From positions 310,001 through 374,000 of the forward strand of contig NW_026570286.1 in NCBI RefSeq assembly GCF_019649055.1: a stretch of DNA of 64,000 bases, in the 5' to 3' direction. This DNA comes from Paramacrobiotus metropolitanus. Lineage: Eukaryota > Tardigrada > Eutardigrada > Parachela > Macrobiotidae. A program made the position numbers and the translations under genes. Positions 11,828 through 25,369 of this stretch are shown piece by piece (within the stretch, counting starts at the first letter, position 1; every line of letters begins with the position of its first letter). A model generated the notes under the pieces. It did no database searches. It saw nothing but the letters and a program-made list of their open reading frames with translations, and had not been told where the DNA came from.

Positions 11828-14800
11828 TTACTCCTCTTCCTCGGCCACTTCCTCTTCGGCCTGATGGGAAGAGTAGCGGCTGCTGCCATAATTATCCTCA
11901 TCGTGGGATGCTCCCCCGCCACCGTAGGTGTTCTCGGCGGGCTCCTCCTCCAGATCCTCGGCGTAGGAGTGACGTTGGCGCTCTTCACCCTTCTCCTTAA
12001 TCCAGGTCTCGCGCTTCTTGGCCAGTGGTTTATTGAGTTCCGGTTTATCGTCTTTCTTGTTGGAGGTGTCAAAAAGGCCGCGCTTATCACCGAATGTCCG
12101 TCGGTCCACCTGGCGTTCGTGCTTGCTGACGATGCGGACTTTGGGCGGGAAACGTGAGCTGGCTTGTTCCGCATCCAGACCGGCGGCTTCGTACTTCTTC
12201 TTGTTAATTTGACGCTGACGTTCGTTCAGTTCACGCAACTGCATAATGTAATTAACATATGGTCAGTACTTCTGTAAACAATATTTGTATGCCCGAAACA
12301 TTAAAATTAATGTTAACAAGTTAAGAAAGAAAGTGAGGGAGACCTAAAGTAATGCTCAAAAAGTACTGCAACCAAAAAATGCTTAGTGCATTCGTGCAGT
12401 TATTATTGCAAAGATTCGCTACTGCAGTATTTCCGGATACAAGAAACTCTTTTGTATAAAAAAGACGTTTTGTGAGCCTCTCGATTAAGGAATATAGGAG
12501 TGATCTTTGGATAATAGAACCACGTCATATAAAATTTTATTTACAGACTTCACTGTGCTACTTACAAGTTGCAAATAATCAATATTATGTACTCGTGAGA
12601 TCAGCTGTGTTAGCATGAGTTAAATTGTCAACGTCCAGATTTTATTAACAGGTTAGCGTACAGTACAGTTACTACACTACAGTATTAGCGTACAGTTTGC
12701 ATCGTAAGTCGTATACTGCACTGCATATACTGCATTGCCCATACGTACGTCATATTCTTGACGCTTAGCGCGTTCTTCCAGATCGTATTTAGCGGTCTCC
12801 ACTTGAATGATGAGTTTCCACAGCTCTTCCGCCTTCGCCTTCAAGCCGGTGTTATCCAGACCTTCCACGGACAGTGGTTTAATGCGGTCACTGATGGTCT
12901 TGCGTTTCAGAGCTTCCAGTTCGTTGGAGTTCAGGCCCATCTCGGTCTTCGCTTTGGAGATGTTCATGAACTGTTTAACAGTTTCCGTTGCATTTCCATG
13001 ACCCTTTGAGCACCTCACGGACATTTTACTTATTTTACCTTGTCAATGGTGCTTTCGCCCTTCTTTTCCTTATCGATGACGAAGTTGCGCCCGCCCGACA
13101 TGGCAGCTGCCGCGGCGGCTTTCTTGCGTTCGGCTTCTTCTTGCTTGCGACGTTTATCCTCTTCCGCCTTTTGCTTGCGATCTTCCTGTGAGGCAGTAAT
13201 TTTAGATTATGTGGCTATGATTTTGTTACAAAGTTAGTCTCCCATTTGGACATGTTATTCATACCTGCACTCGGAACATAAAAACTACCGTAAAAGTGTG
13301 CAAAAAGCCTAATGAGACGTAGTTGATTTCAACTTGAACTTGCATATCACAAGCAGTAAATGCATACCTCTTCACGCTTGCGCTGTTCTTCCAGTTGTTT
13401 CTTTTGCTGTTCCAAAGCTCGCTCTTCTTCCTCACGCTGTTTTTGCCGCTGGGCCTACAAATGCGCATAAACCATGGCCAATCTGCATCATGACCTTTGC
13501 GCGATTCGGCGACATGCATTAACGTATTATTACTACATGGTTACACTGCACGATAATATTTCAACTTTACATGTAAGGATTAAAATAAATATTGATTTCT
13601 ATATGGTTTTACCTGTTTTTCCTTCAGACGCCTTAGCTCTTCATCTTCCTTTTCACGCTGAATGCGGCGTTGTTCTTCAATTTCCCGCAGGCGTGCCGAC
13701 TCTTCATCTTCATGCTTTCGAGCCTTGGCTTCCATCAGCAACTGAGCCTCCGTTTTCTGTTCTTTTGGCTCTTCCTTCCTGCACAAATGTGCCACATTAG
13801 CGCACGGTGCTATCTGTGCACACATCATTATGTATGTAAAATTGTAAACGTGCGAAGCCGATGATGGACGATATATCACTAATTACCAGTACAAAGAAAC
13901 TGTCCGTACAACATTAGTAATACTACAGACTCAAAAGGTCCCAAAAGTTGTAATTTCAAATGCAAGCTGAATTCGCTATATAGCCAGCCAAACACTCAAT
14001 CATATCTCTAAATAAGTAGTTTCCTAAAATGGCACATGTTGCTGTTAGAATTACTGTATACCGGTACCGTACTACGTACAGCATGCATAATACGCACCTG
14101 GCTTTAACCTTTTCCTCATCCCTGCAGACAAAACATGAATGATAATAATATACAACTGCACATTTCATTATCAGATTAAATTAGTTTTCTCTGAATGAAA
14201 AACAAAAAGCAAATTAAGGCGACCGCGATGACCTTTGCCACAAGGTAACTACATAAGCGGATAACCGCTAACTGCAAAGCGGTAAAGAGCACTATTAATT
14301 TAGTTCTTTAACGTTAAACCAGCAAACATTAAGCTGGTTTGGAGAAAAGACAAACTTGTGTAGTAAGTCCGGCACTTACTCCGCATCTCTGGAAAAGAAA
14401 AAAAGTACTGGTTAGAAATTCGTGACTGAAAAGTCTAATCTAGAATCATATAAACGCATGTCGTAGTTGGCTATGTGAAATCGTATTAATACAGTAATAA
14501 TCATTTAACCGTGTACTCAAAGATCGATGCAGCTAACATGCAACGTACTCGTCCATGATTTGCAAATACCGGTAAGTTTCGATTAGGTTACACTTTTAAC
14601 GAAAGTTTAGGTACTGTAACTGTAATTTCTTCTGAACGACGGTTTACAGTATAAACATAAGGATGAAATTTCGTCAGCCGATGAAAAAATTCCCCTTGTC
14701 GACGATGGAAAAATGTTTATATAGCGCGTTAAAGCGATAACGAGTAACAACTAACACTAAACGATTGCAATTTTGCAAATAACCGTATTAATTAAATTGT

Positions 14801-14840
14801 AAGACACTTACTCCATCCATCCTCCTTCTTCGTCCGACAT
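11828..14840 (-). CDS. TNT: Troponin T
   Basis: Tropomyosin-binding subunit of the thin-filament troponin complex in muscle. Exons: 14840-14812, 14388-14380 (9-base microexon), 14121-14098, 13778-13613, 13454-13368, 13185-13039, 13003-12749, 12238-11828; total 1128 bases, 375 residues. The start MSDEEGGWM is typical, followed by an acidic N-terminus, a long charged helix (EEQRRIQREKEDEELRR, QRQKQREEEERAL), the conserved SGGRNFVI linker, DRIKPLSVEGL and KAEELWKLIIQVETAKYDLEER, then FPPKVRIVSKHERQVDRRTF. A Glu-rich tail (EEEVAEEEE) ends the protein; such acidic tails are known from arthropod troponin T. The microexon adds only EDA and, being in phase, could be skipped without a frameshift, as is common for alternatively spliced troponin T N-termini. 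Confidence 0.96.
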
Positions 14841-16598
14841 TTTGGCAATTACAAGTTAATCAATAAATCTGGCTAGGCTGACCCAAAGCGGCAGCAATTA
14901 CAGGCGCAATTAATAATGCAGGATCGTTACAGTCAGATGTCAAATGGTGGGGATCTTGTGGAAGGTCAGACAGCGTAAATGCAAAATGCCGAAGTACTAG
15001 TGCGACACAGTGCAATTTGATGATGAGAATCCCGTGTGTCCGCTGAAGAAAAAATTCCTAGCGTCGCTATTGCATATTTTGCCGGGTAACAGAATTATGC
15101 CGGGGATGCTGCACAGGCCTGTCAAGAAGTGCGCGGTTGGGTGGAAAGTATGCAGTGCAGTCGGATAATATTATTTTCTTGAGTGATGATACATAACACT
15201 GTCGGCTTAATGGAGATCTGACTCACTGCAGTGTCTCGACCAAAGACTTCATAAACTGTTTGATGCGTAATCAAACATTTTATGTAATTACGGTAATTTC
15301 TTCGAAAACTTTAGTATATTGAGGTGGCATAGTCATAAAATTAGTGGTTATGTAATTATTAAACTGAAATTCTGTTTAATGTGCAATGTACACCTAATGG
15401 AATCTAAAGTTGTATATTGGCCGATATTCTCAGTGAATGAATAATAACTACGGTAGCGAACTAAACATAAGTTTCATTCACATTTCTCCAATTTTTATGA
15501 TCGAATACCCCATCAGTATTTATTAATACAATGGAAGTCTTTTGTAAAAACCCAACAAACTGTAATACATGTATATGATGCTTTTGTGTGCACTTTCGTA
15601 TTTTGCTTGCGCCAAGTCCGGAAACCTGCGAAAACGGGCGCGATTAAACGTTTGGAAGGAAGATTTTCACAAACTAATTTATGCACCAGACTGTTTTTGC
15701 ATTTTATTTTAATTATGTTGCATCAGACTTGCCATTCAGTCTGCATGAGTAGTACCTCTGAAGTATGCAAAATCAGTGACGCACAAGCTTGCAACGTTGA
15801 ATCAAGTGCCACAAATGGAAATCTAGGCTGGTTAGCCACACTATGCACACTGTACAGTACATATTAGTCGTGCAACTGCGTTCAACTGTGTATACGCCTC
15901 CAGGGTGATATGTAAGTACCGTACGCGGATGAATTATTTTCTTAGCCATTTTCCTTATCCACCGTAATTATTTTAAGCACCTTCGCATGTCCGAACGGAA
16001 ACTTGGCTATTTTCAGATTTAAACCGTAATCTTATCCATGCTCCTCATGTTACGTTCTGCGTGCCAGATTTCTGTTTTTCCTAATCCCGGCGTGGATGCG
16101 CAAATCAGTGTTGTCAGCGTCACTGTCGCCGGCTCTGCGTTGCAGCCTATGATGATGCGATAAGAGCGCTAACGTTTTATTCTAACTTCCGTGCGTTTCA
16201 GATGTAGCGAAAGTTGCGGAGTGTGCCAGTTACAACTTTGTGTATCTGTACAGTTCATTGTACCAAAGCAAACGCTAAGATACAACAGATACCGTAATTA
16301 ATTTTCTAGACTGCGCACGGCACTATTTAAAGTAAAGCAATCAATTCACATTTAATTCACATCAATGAAAGAAAAATAAAAGCAGTGACCATATTTTGTA
16401 CAATGTAGAGAATATCCACTCAAGTAAGACAAACTCAATTTAAAAACATCTAACGCGAACTAGTAATACCAGAATAAATCATAAAAACGAACGCAAGACT
16501 TTGAGCATACCAATGCAGAAGATCGAAAGCAGGTGAGAAGACGCAGTAAAAACATAAACCGAACTTGTAAACCTACGACGTATTCTAGCGTCAAACAG
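14841..16598. other. Intergenic region
   Basis: Upstream flank of troponin T and downstream flank of NDC80, both on the minus strand. No exon or repeat that I can support; open frames here (for example 15586-15867) have no family likeness. Confidence 0.5.
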
Positions 16599-19500
16599 CT
16601 ATTTCTGGCTATCGGTGCCCTCCAGCGCCTCGGTCATTCCACGGATATACTGCCCTTCCACTTGTTTAGCTTTTTCCCCCACAGCGGCCATTCGATTAGT
16701 ATAGCGGTTTAAATGCTCAACGCGAGACTACAAACCAAAAAAATCACACAATGCTAGACAAGGACGGAATATCGAATCTTTAACAACACCAATAATACTA
16801 AGAGTCTAAGACTGCAACTAGAATCGAAAGCTTCGAATGATAACGTGTGTATAAAACTCGGTAAAAGTACCTGCTGTTTCTCTGAAATCTTTTCCAGGAC
16901 TTTTTCCGAGGCGGCCTTATGTAAAGCCACTCTACCCTGCAGCTTCTTGAAGGTGGATGCTTTCGTATTTCGCTTGCGCTGGGCGCCCTTCAGCTGACTG
17001 TTCAGTTTGTCCAAGTTGGCTTCGCGTTCCGACAGTTCGCGCATCAGACTCTGTTTCTTTTCCAGTAATTTGCTGAGATCAGGGAGACTTTTCTCGTCTA
17101 ACTAAAAACATAATACAAATCGTAAAGATTTCAGCACTGAATTAAAAAAAACATCTTCACATCCTTCTACCTCAAAGGAACTTTGCGCTTTTGCCAGTCC
17201 CTCCTTTTCAACTTGATAACGTTCGGCTTCTATCTTCAGTGCTCCAAGGGCCTGCTCCAACTTAGCAAATTCAGCGGCTTTTTCATCGTTAGCTTGACGG
17301 GTTTCCTCGGAGTGCTTTTGATAAGAAGCCATAATTTGTTCCAGGGTCTTCTTGATCACCGCCATGTATTCCGTCATATCTGTCTGGTCACCGAAATCGG
17401 GAATGTTAACTACGCCAACAGCTGGGACCTTTCCGCACAGATCAAGGACAGCCCGTCTCACGGTCTGAATTGATTCCCGCATCTGAACAAAAAACCCCAC
17501 AATTTAACAAATTGTGCGATAATAATTCATAATTCTTCAAAAAACAACCAAATAACTTTGTGGGCGGTAGAAACGTGGCTTACAAGATGGCATAATGTAG
17601 ACTTCTTCATCATTTGCTCTTCTATTCGGGCCTGAAGCTGGCTCAACTGCTTCATCAGATCGTTTCTGGCATCCTTCTGGCTCTGTATTTCGTTCTCAAT
17701 CTCAAGTACTTTGTCCTTCTTTAACGGTTGGGTCTGAACCTGCTTTTCCAGCTGTGCAACTTGGGCTCGCAATTCAGCCAATTCTTTTTCTACGAGCATA
17801 AAAATCACGGATGAAATCAAGACTGCAAAGATCCAACAGCGTCTGGATTAACGCAAAACCCTTTCACAAATTCAAATGCTAACAATTATGACAAACAGGG
17901 AAGCCATGTAACGTTCAGTACGCGTCTCAATGCGATAAATGCAACTCTGGTAGTTATTGTTAGTATTTTTTTACCTTTAGCCTGCAATGCCGGACCAGCA
18001 GCAATAATCTCGCGTTCCGCTTGAGTTGTATTTCGTTGATATTCCTGGAGTTTTGCGGTGTTCTGAGCGCGACTCTGCATCACCGCTTCGTATCGGTTCT
18101 TCAGGATTTCCAATGACTGAAAGTAAAATCACTATTTTTGTTACCAATAAAATAAACTAAATTTATTTCGATCACGTACTTCGTAATTATTTATCCGGTC
18201 GTTTAACTTTTCCTGCTTCTCATCCAGTTCAGCTTTCAGACCGTCTGCTTTGGCTTTCAAATCTCCAAATTTATCGACTGAAATCAAGAAAATAAAACGA
18301 TCTGGGGAAATGCACAACTTTATAGTACTGTTTGCATTAGCGAATACGCGATTACCGGTAAATGATCGTCAATTTTATAAACGATGTGCACTACGAGTGT
18401 CCAGATCGTAATCCAGAAGCTCGAAAAGGTCGCTTCAGTAAAACATTTGCAGACAGACGCAAATCAGCATGAAATTAAATTAACGCGCCAATTTGGAAAA
18501 AATGAAATAAACAAGGGGAATATGAAACCGCTACAAGTACACGGCAAAACATACAAAATACTTACACAATTTCTGATCAAATGCCTGAATCAGATCATCA
18601 TCGCTGCCATGTTCCGAGTATCCGCTGCAAAAGCGATGATATGCTTCGATCATCAAATCCATTCGCAACTAAAAAGCACCCGGAATAATCTCCGTACACA
18701 CTTCACTAACGCTTCAAAACATCCAGCCAGACTAACCTTATAAAAGAACGCGTCCGTCGATAGATCATCATCCGCGTCCCCGTCCGGCTGGATTTTGAAA
18801 AACCCGGCAAGCCGCGATTTTGACCCGGTGAGATTCAACCACATTAACACGATTTCCCGCATCCAATCGAGAAATCCGCACACCGTCGGCCAGGCGGAGT
18901 TGATATTCGGGGAAGTTAAAGTGTTCTTCGTCAATTTCTGATAGTACGGATAGCCTAGCTTTTGGCTCCATTTGGGCACTTCTTCCTCAAGCTTTTTCTC
19001 GCCCGGATCGTAGCCTCCAAACAGAACGCCCAGAAGATGGTGGAACACCTTGATAAGCGTGGCCCTATCGATGGGCACCAAATGCCGCACCTGCAGACGA
19101 TGTTTGGGATTTTTCCAGTCGAAATTGGTCGCTTCCAAAAGCTGCAGCAAAACAATTATTTCACTAATCTATTTTGAGTGGACTGCACAAAAAAGAAAGG
19201 CAACCTACAGAACCAACCTACAGTATCTGTATACAAACACAAAAAATCTGCGCAAACAATATTGTATCTAACAACAAAAAAAGAAATCTACCAAGTCCCA
19301 TTAAAAATACGAAAAAAGGAAATCTACCGACCATTCCATACAATCACATCAGCTAATTACAGTGTTTTATAAAAATCATAAACAAATACTGTTACAGTGT
19401 TACCAATACAGTTATAGCAGCGTCAACAAAGTTTTCTACTATGTACCTCAAGCAGCTTTGTCATCGCCTGATACTGCCATTCGTGATTCGCTAGCGGTCG

Positions 19501-20123
19501 CGGATCCTCCGTTAAGGGCGCCGCAGAATGATGCGATAAATTGGCGAACACACCGATACTCGACGCTCGCACCATAAAGTCACTGCTCTGTATGCTGGCG
19601 GACGTGGTACGGGATTCTTCGTGAGATGGCTGTTGTGAGAATTGGCTGTATTGTGATCCTTGCTTGAAGTTGTTAACGCTCGAAGCGTCTGCCTGTGCAA
19701 ATCTATCAAGAAAAACAGTTTGTACTTCGCGTGTATTGCCAGTCAACAATTATACTGTAATCCCATTCTGGAGTTTCAAGTTGCAATCCCACTCTTAGTA
19801 ACGTCAGCAAAATCTTGCCATAAAAAAATCCATAAGGATAAAAATGAAACAATAACAGTATGGTATCATCTGCAGCAGTTAATAATTCAAAGCGAACATT
19901 AAATGACAAGGGGAAAGTACCTCTCGGCCAGAGGAGTTGACTGAGGTAACATGGAGTCGCGATACGCGCTCATACGGTGAATATCATTGTTGCTGGCAAA
20001 AAACGACATATTCTTGTTGAAATCCGATGGTCGGGGGATAAGGGACTGCAGGGAGCTAGCAGGGGCCAAGGGACGCGGATGCGCAGATGGCCGCGGGCGA
20101 GCATTACTGCCGTAGCTGAACAT
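16599..20123 (-). CDS. NDC80: Kinetochore protein NDC80 (HEC1)
   Basis: Microtubule-binding subunit of the outer-kinetochore NDC80 complex. Exons I could place: 20123-19921, 19702-19447, 19141-18737, 18668-18566, several coiled-coil exons between 18290 and 17160, 17101-16871 and 16727-16599. The basic, Pro/Ser-rich tail (NARPRPSAHPRP) is the usual disordered N-terminus. Then DPRPLANHEWQ, the calponin-homology region with EEVPKWSQKLGYPY and a W-P-T motif matching the human 'EEVPRIFKDLGYPF...TWP' block, then LDWM. The rest is a long coiled coil (KAKADGLKAELDEKQEKL, ELRAQVAQLEKQVQ, DKLNSQLKGAQRKR). Length and domain order fit the family (about 640 residues in human). Confidence 0.93.
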
Positions 20124-21044
20124 TTTTGAAACCCTGGATGGCAGAGGCCCCTAATAACTAGTAAGTAAGGAACGATTGAAATTAAAGCAAACCCATACAA
20201 GCAACTAACAAGCAAAACAGTGAAAACACTAAACAGCACTGGAAGCACCGACCAATCTTTAGAGTTCAGATCCTATCATCGGGAAACTAGTTCAAACAAC
20301 TATCCAGCCAAAACTCAAAGTCTAAAAAAATTTCAAACGTTTCTCGCGTTTCCGTTTACTGCCGTACTGAGATGTGAGGCTGGTGAGAAAAGTAAAAAGG
20401 ACCATGCGCTGATTTTGGTCCGTACTCAATACTACTCGTGTATGGAGCCGTTATAGGTACAAAAAAATTGCGCGAACGCGTGGCGAGCCGAGCTCCATTC
20501 CATCGGTATCGTAACGCAATATGGAGCTGTTCATTTCCATACGAGTACCTTTCGCCTTCTTTTGAAGAGAAAATTTATTTTGACAGATTTTGGTGCAAAT
20601 CTCTATCCCAAAATCTGCTAATGTTTTTTCCGATTGTTGATATAACAGTCAACTTGATAATTTTACTGTAATTTCACAAATCTAATAATATGCACAGAAC
20701 TTTATACGTCGCACAAAGTCAAATAACTTTGGTTTACTACCTGCCACCTGGGCCGATTTCCCTAAACCATAAACTTCAAATTCCCGTACGACCGAGACCG
20801 AATTATAGAATTTTTATGCTGTGGAAATTGCAATCAAACCATCTAAACGCAAAACAGTACTGTACTCTCAGGTCAGGAAGTCAAAGTAAAACTACTTATT
20901 ATCGTAGACAACTGCAAAACACGGAACAACGCATAAAAACGCATAGAAAAAGTCGAATGATGTTACAGCATTGCATTCAGCCCATGTCGACACGGAAGCG
21001 GGCTTTTAGCTGATTAAGTCGAATTAACATAAAACAGTAACCGT
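20124..21044. other. Intergenic region
   Basis: Promoter side of NDC80 and 3' side of the eEF1B gene, both minus strand. Nothing else that I can support. Confidence 0.5.
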
Positions 21045-22721
21045 TTAAATCTTGTTGAAGGCGACAATATCAACGGACTGGACAAGATCTTCAAAACCGG
21101 TAATCTGTTCTTCCAAATAATCCGTACCAACTTTGTCATCTTCCACAACACAGGTAATCTGCAGTTTCTTAATTCCATAGGCAACTTCCACAAATTTGGC
21201 TGAAAAAATAAGAAAAATGCTTTGATTTCTAATGGAAGAAAACAGTCAAAAAACATTGTAAAATTCAAACGTCATGGACGAAACGTATGGACGAAACGAA
21301 TATCAGCTTGCAGAAAGTAAGTATATTCGGTAACAAAATTATTAATGATCCTGTTTTTACTTACATGTTCCCCAAATCAAACCATCAGTCTGAATGCTTC
21401 GAACCTAAAAAAGGAGAATGCACAATAACGTAAGCTGCAGACTATAGTTATCGTTTAAAAAATTTTTAAGCATTAGTAACTCATTACTTTCTAACAACCA
21501 TTAATGCGAGGAAAAAAGTGAGGAAAAGCGAATCTAACATCGTCTGTTTGCGTTGAAACTGTGAACAGACGCACAGCGCGCCTGCGCAGAGTATTTACTC
21601 GTTAGTAGTTACTAGTCACTATCATAGACACTACCCAGTAATCACTACACTGAAGACAGTAAAAAACTTGATCCCTATGTACCGTAAATCTGCGTATGTA
21701 GCAGAATCAAAAAAATCAAAAGTGCACTATCTTTGTTGTATTATTTGAATTGTATGGAACATCGGTGAGAACGGCGAACGCCAATAAATGCGACAAGTGT
21801 AGCACAGTAAGTACCTTAGTTTCCATTTCCTTAACATCGGTTTCATCGTCCCAAGGCTTAACATCCAGAATGATCATAGATTTGGCGATCAAAGCGGGCT
21901 TCTTGGCTTTTTTCGCTTCGTATGCCGCTAGTCGCTCCTCGCGACGCTTCACAGCTTCCGGATCCTCCTATTGAACAAATTTAATATTCATATCATCCAA
22001 ACGGAAGTTAACAGAACAAACATCCAAGTCCCACAAAAAATAAAAAATATCTCAATAATAATAAATAACTGAATACACGAAGCCGTCGAAGCATTTACAG
22101 TTTTACTGTCACAGTCACAGTATCCGAAAATCACAAGTCAGTACTGCCTACTGCGTAAAATCCGAAAATTTTCTGCTGATCAAGGCATCAATCAGATCTG
22201 CATCTTCCAGTGCGCAGAATTACACAATAACGATACAAGCAAAACTTCCAAATATTAATATTTAATTTTATAAATTTTTGGTACGGACACAACTTTACAA
22301 GGAAATGCGGAACATAATAACACCTATCTGACTGCCAAGTTGCCAACTATCAGTATGATGTGCCATACCTCCTCTTCGTCAGAGCCAAACAGATCAATGT
22401 CCTCGTCGTCTTTCTTTTCCGCTGTCTCCTTCTTGACGGCATCACCGGCGGCCTTGTGGGCCGGTGCGGAACTCTGGCAGGTTCCCGAGGCAGGAGCGAG
22501 CGACAGGCTGTTCAGTTTGGCTTCTATCTTGCCCAATGCGGAAACGAATTCCTTTGACACTGGAAATACCGGGAATTCGTCATGAGTGTTACAGGGAGAA
22601 GCAGCGGAAAGCATAAAATGTAGTGCAGCTTAATCACACGCTACTTACGCTTTTGCACTTCTTGTCGCAGGCTCTTCACTTCAGCGTCCAAGGTAGTCAG
22701 TTTATCCATAGCAGCCGGCAT
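21045..22721 (-). CDS. EEF1D: Elongation factor 1B, beta/delta subunit
   Basis: Guanine-nucleotide exchange factor that reloads eEF1A with GTP during translation elongation. The start at 22721 gives [20 protein letters not shown], a leucine-zipper-like N-terminus as in delta subunits. Then [17 protein letters not shown], a Lys/Ala linker and the acidic [13 protein letters not shown] that precedes the exchange domain. The exchange domain follows over several exons: [57 protein letters not shown] and the invariant ending [16 protein letters not shown]. The zipper favours delta over beta, but a single beta/delta gene is possible in this lineage. Confidence 0.93.
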
Positions 22722-23706
22722 GATTGCGATGAAACGGGACCTGCTCAAGTTTTGATAATCAGTGAAGAAAGTAAAGTATTTTCAGCGATGAGAGATATTC
22801 TCCAAATAACTTCCACTGAAGCGAACTAAGTCTAACTGATTCAAAGAAACCCACAATTCATGAACGAACCACGAGTCCAGTTTCAATAAACTACTCAGTT
22901 ACTACTGTAACTCGCTCCAATTTTATTGCTAACCAGTGCCGACTACAGATAATATACTTACTGGAAATTAACGAGAAAATAATTTTTCTAACAAAACGGA
23001 CGTGATCTGAAGAGATCCAACAAAGCAGGAGGAATCCAAAAGCTACGCTGGTGGTCGTTCTTAAAAAAACGAAATATGAACTGAAGGCAAGGCCTGCTAT
23101 TAGTATTCGGCTACATATTGCAAAACGCCACATCGGCATACAGGTGCTGTACATGGATATCTGTGCCGTGCGCCACGTTTTTGTATGTCCCAGTCCCACC
23201 GCAAATTTAATAATGTAAATCTGCAACCGGAAAAAGGATGCCGGCTATGAATGTGGTATAAGCAAGCGGTAGCATTTCTTTCACTGCCACTTCGGTTTGG
23301 TACAATACGCATGAAAAAATTTAAAACAGACAAATTTCTACAAGCATACGTAATTTAACCATGAGGCAAAAATTGCCTGGGATCGTAACCATTACCATGA
23401 ACGCAGAATGGGACTTATTTCAGACTTGAGCAGTGTCCTTATTTATGCTTCGAAGTTCGAACATAAGTTCGAATACAGACGTACCCAAACTATATATGAA
23501 AATCAACAATCTGCAAGTACTTCCTAAGCTACTACCAGTAGTTACTATGCATAATTAAGTTATGTAAGTACTCACAAAAGTAATCAGTTTGATAGAAAAC
23601 CAGCCTTTGGAAAATGTTTGATTGTCCAACGCAACCAGGAATAGCTTCAGAAAGAAAACAAAAAATTTAAAAAAACGCCGCCAGGAATGACATTTCCAGA
23701 TTTCGA
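22722..23706. other. Intergenic region
   Basis: Between the start of the eEF1B gene and the end of the TMED gene, both minus strand. A minus-strand frame at 22891-23226 follows the AG of a weak acceptor but is rich in Cys/Ile and looks non-coding. Confidence 0.4.
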
Positions 23707-25369
23707 TCAGGTGTAAGTTCTTGACTGCGAACTGCTTCCCCGAAGTACACGTCCAATCTTGCTGCGTTCCTCGAAAAGGCTTCTTACCATAACCACCTAT
23801 AAAATCCAATAATTTCAAAAGGCTGTTTCGCTACTAACAAGTTAAAGTACTTTGAACTGCGTGCAAACAAAAGAAAACGATTATCATCCAAAAAAGCAAG
23901 CGACAAATTTTAGGTACGTCAACTCTCCGCAGAACATTACCTGGACAACGCCGACCAGAATCATCACAACTACAAAGAAGACAACTTAAGCACTTCGTGA
24001 TTATTATTTACAATGAAAAAATCTAAAGGAAAACATTTTTACGTTACTTCTGCGCCCAGTGTCTTATACCTGTTTGACATCCGGAATAAAAGTTAACTCT
24101 TTCGAAATTCGATTCCAGAACCATCCTATCCACGGCCTCCAAATGCTTTACCGTCCCTTGTGTCTTCACCACCTTTTCCAAATTGAGATGCACTCGCCCC
24201 AGGCCTTGTTGCAGATCCTCCATCTTGACGCCCATCGTATCCACTTGACCCTGACCCAACTCGTGAAACTGCGCTACATGTGTCTCTTGCTTGTCTTCGA
24301 ATACTTCGAAAAATACTAGTTTGTGTTGAAACATGGAAAAGGAGTTATCAAAGCAAATCTGGTATTCGCCGGGCGCTCGACCATCTAAGCGGTGAAGATT
24401 GTCGCTCTTCCGCTGCTCCTGGACAATCATGGCGCCATTCGGATCGCGAATGGCAAAATTAATATCCAATTCTCCACCGCTAATCACCTGCAAGATAATA
24501 CAATACTTAGCTAAGACGAGAATCAATACTTCTACAGCAGCTCCTGATGTAGTTTTAAATTTCAGAAACAAAGTCGAAGACAAACAGAGAAAGTGGTGGA
24601 TAGCGGTCAAGCAGAAACAATCCCACTCAAAGAATCAAATTAAATACTTCTTTTACACTACTGTACAAAAAACAAGAATGCAAATCGTATATCTAGAGAT
24701 TTCATAAAACAAATACAACTGATATTGTAGCGCAAATTAGTAAAGTGCATCAAAACTTCACAGAAGCAATATTTCAAAAATATTAATTTACAATTAACGT
24801 ATTTAGTTTTCTACAAGCCACAAAGCGTTCGACATACTACCCAGATTCATACCATCCACCATAATTAATATTGATTTAAAACCTTAAATACTTACGTACT
24901 TAAAATTAATACGTACTGTACTAAATTTACTGTAAGCTTAGCAACACGCCCGGATTAAGAGCACTGTAATTACAAGTACAGTATGTACAATACTCTACTC
25001 TATAAGAAACCGAAAGGATATTAAACGTCCACGAAACCACTACTAACCATAAACACCCACCTGATACTCCACTTCGAAAGGAGAATTTGCAGCCGCTGAA
25101 ACGAAAAAAATCAATATCATCGATGCTGTAAAGTGTCTTGCAAAATAATTGCATCTTCACTAACCATGTGCTAAACAGTAAACCGGTCACGCGTAGAGTC
25201 TTAGACACCTACCTACGTGATAGAAACATTCTATCTTCCCAGCTGGAATCTGCACGGTCAGTGTAGCGATGCTTTGTCCAACAAGCCCCCTCCAATCCAA
25301 CACAATGATGAAGAACGATAAAACAAGACTCAAGGCTGATACACCGCTCCGTAACGATAATTTCTCCAT
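23707..25369 (-). CDS. TMED5: p24 cargo receptor, TMED1/5 (gamma) type
   Basis: Type I membrane protein of the early secretory pathway, cycling between ER and Golgi in COPI/COPII vesicles. The first exon (25369-25213) has a signal peptide with a long hydrophobic core (LSLVLSFFIIVLDW) and begins the GOLD domain with IPAGKIECFYH. Next come the exons with FEVEYQ and VISGGELDINFAI, KSDNLHRLDG and CFDNSFSMFQHKLVFFEV, all diagnostic of p24 GOLD domains. A coiled coil (LQQGLGRVHLNLEKV) leads to ESNFERVNFYSG, and a transmembrane helix (VVFFVVVMILVGVVQ) to a tail VMVRSLFEERSK. The tail matches the VQVxxLKSLFEDKR type of TMED1/5 but runs on about 15 residues to RTYT, so it lacks a C-terminal KKXX signal. 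Confidence 0.93.

Noticed and set aside
22891-23226. Minus-strand 111-codon frame downstream of the TMED gene
   Set aside because: I considered it as the TMED C-terminal exon, but the exon at 23707-23790 gives the correct p24 tail, and this frame does not match.
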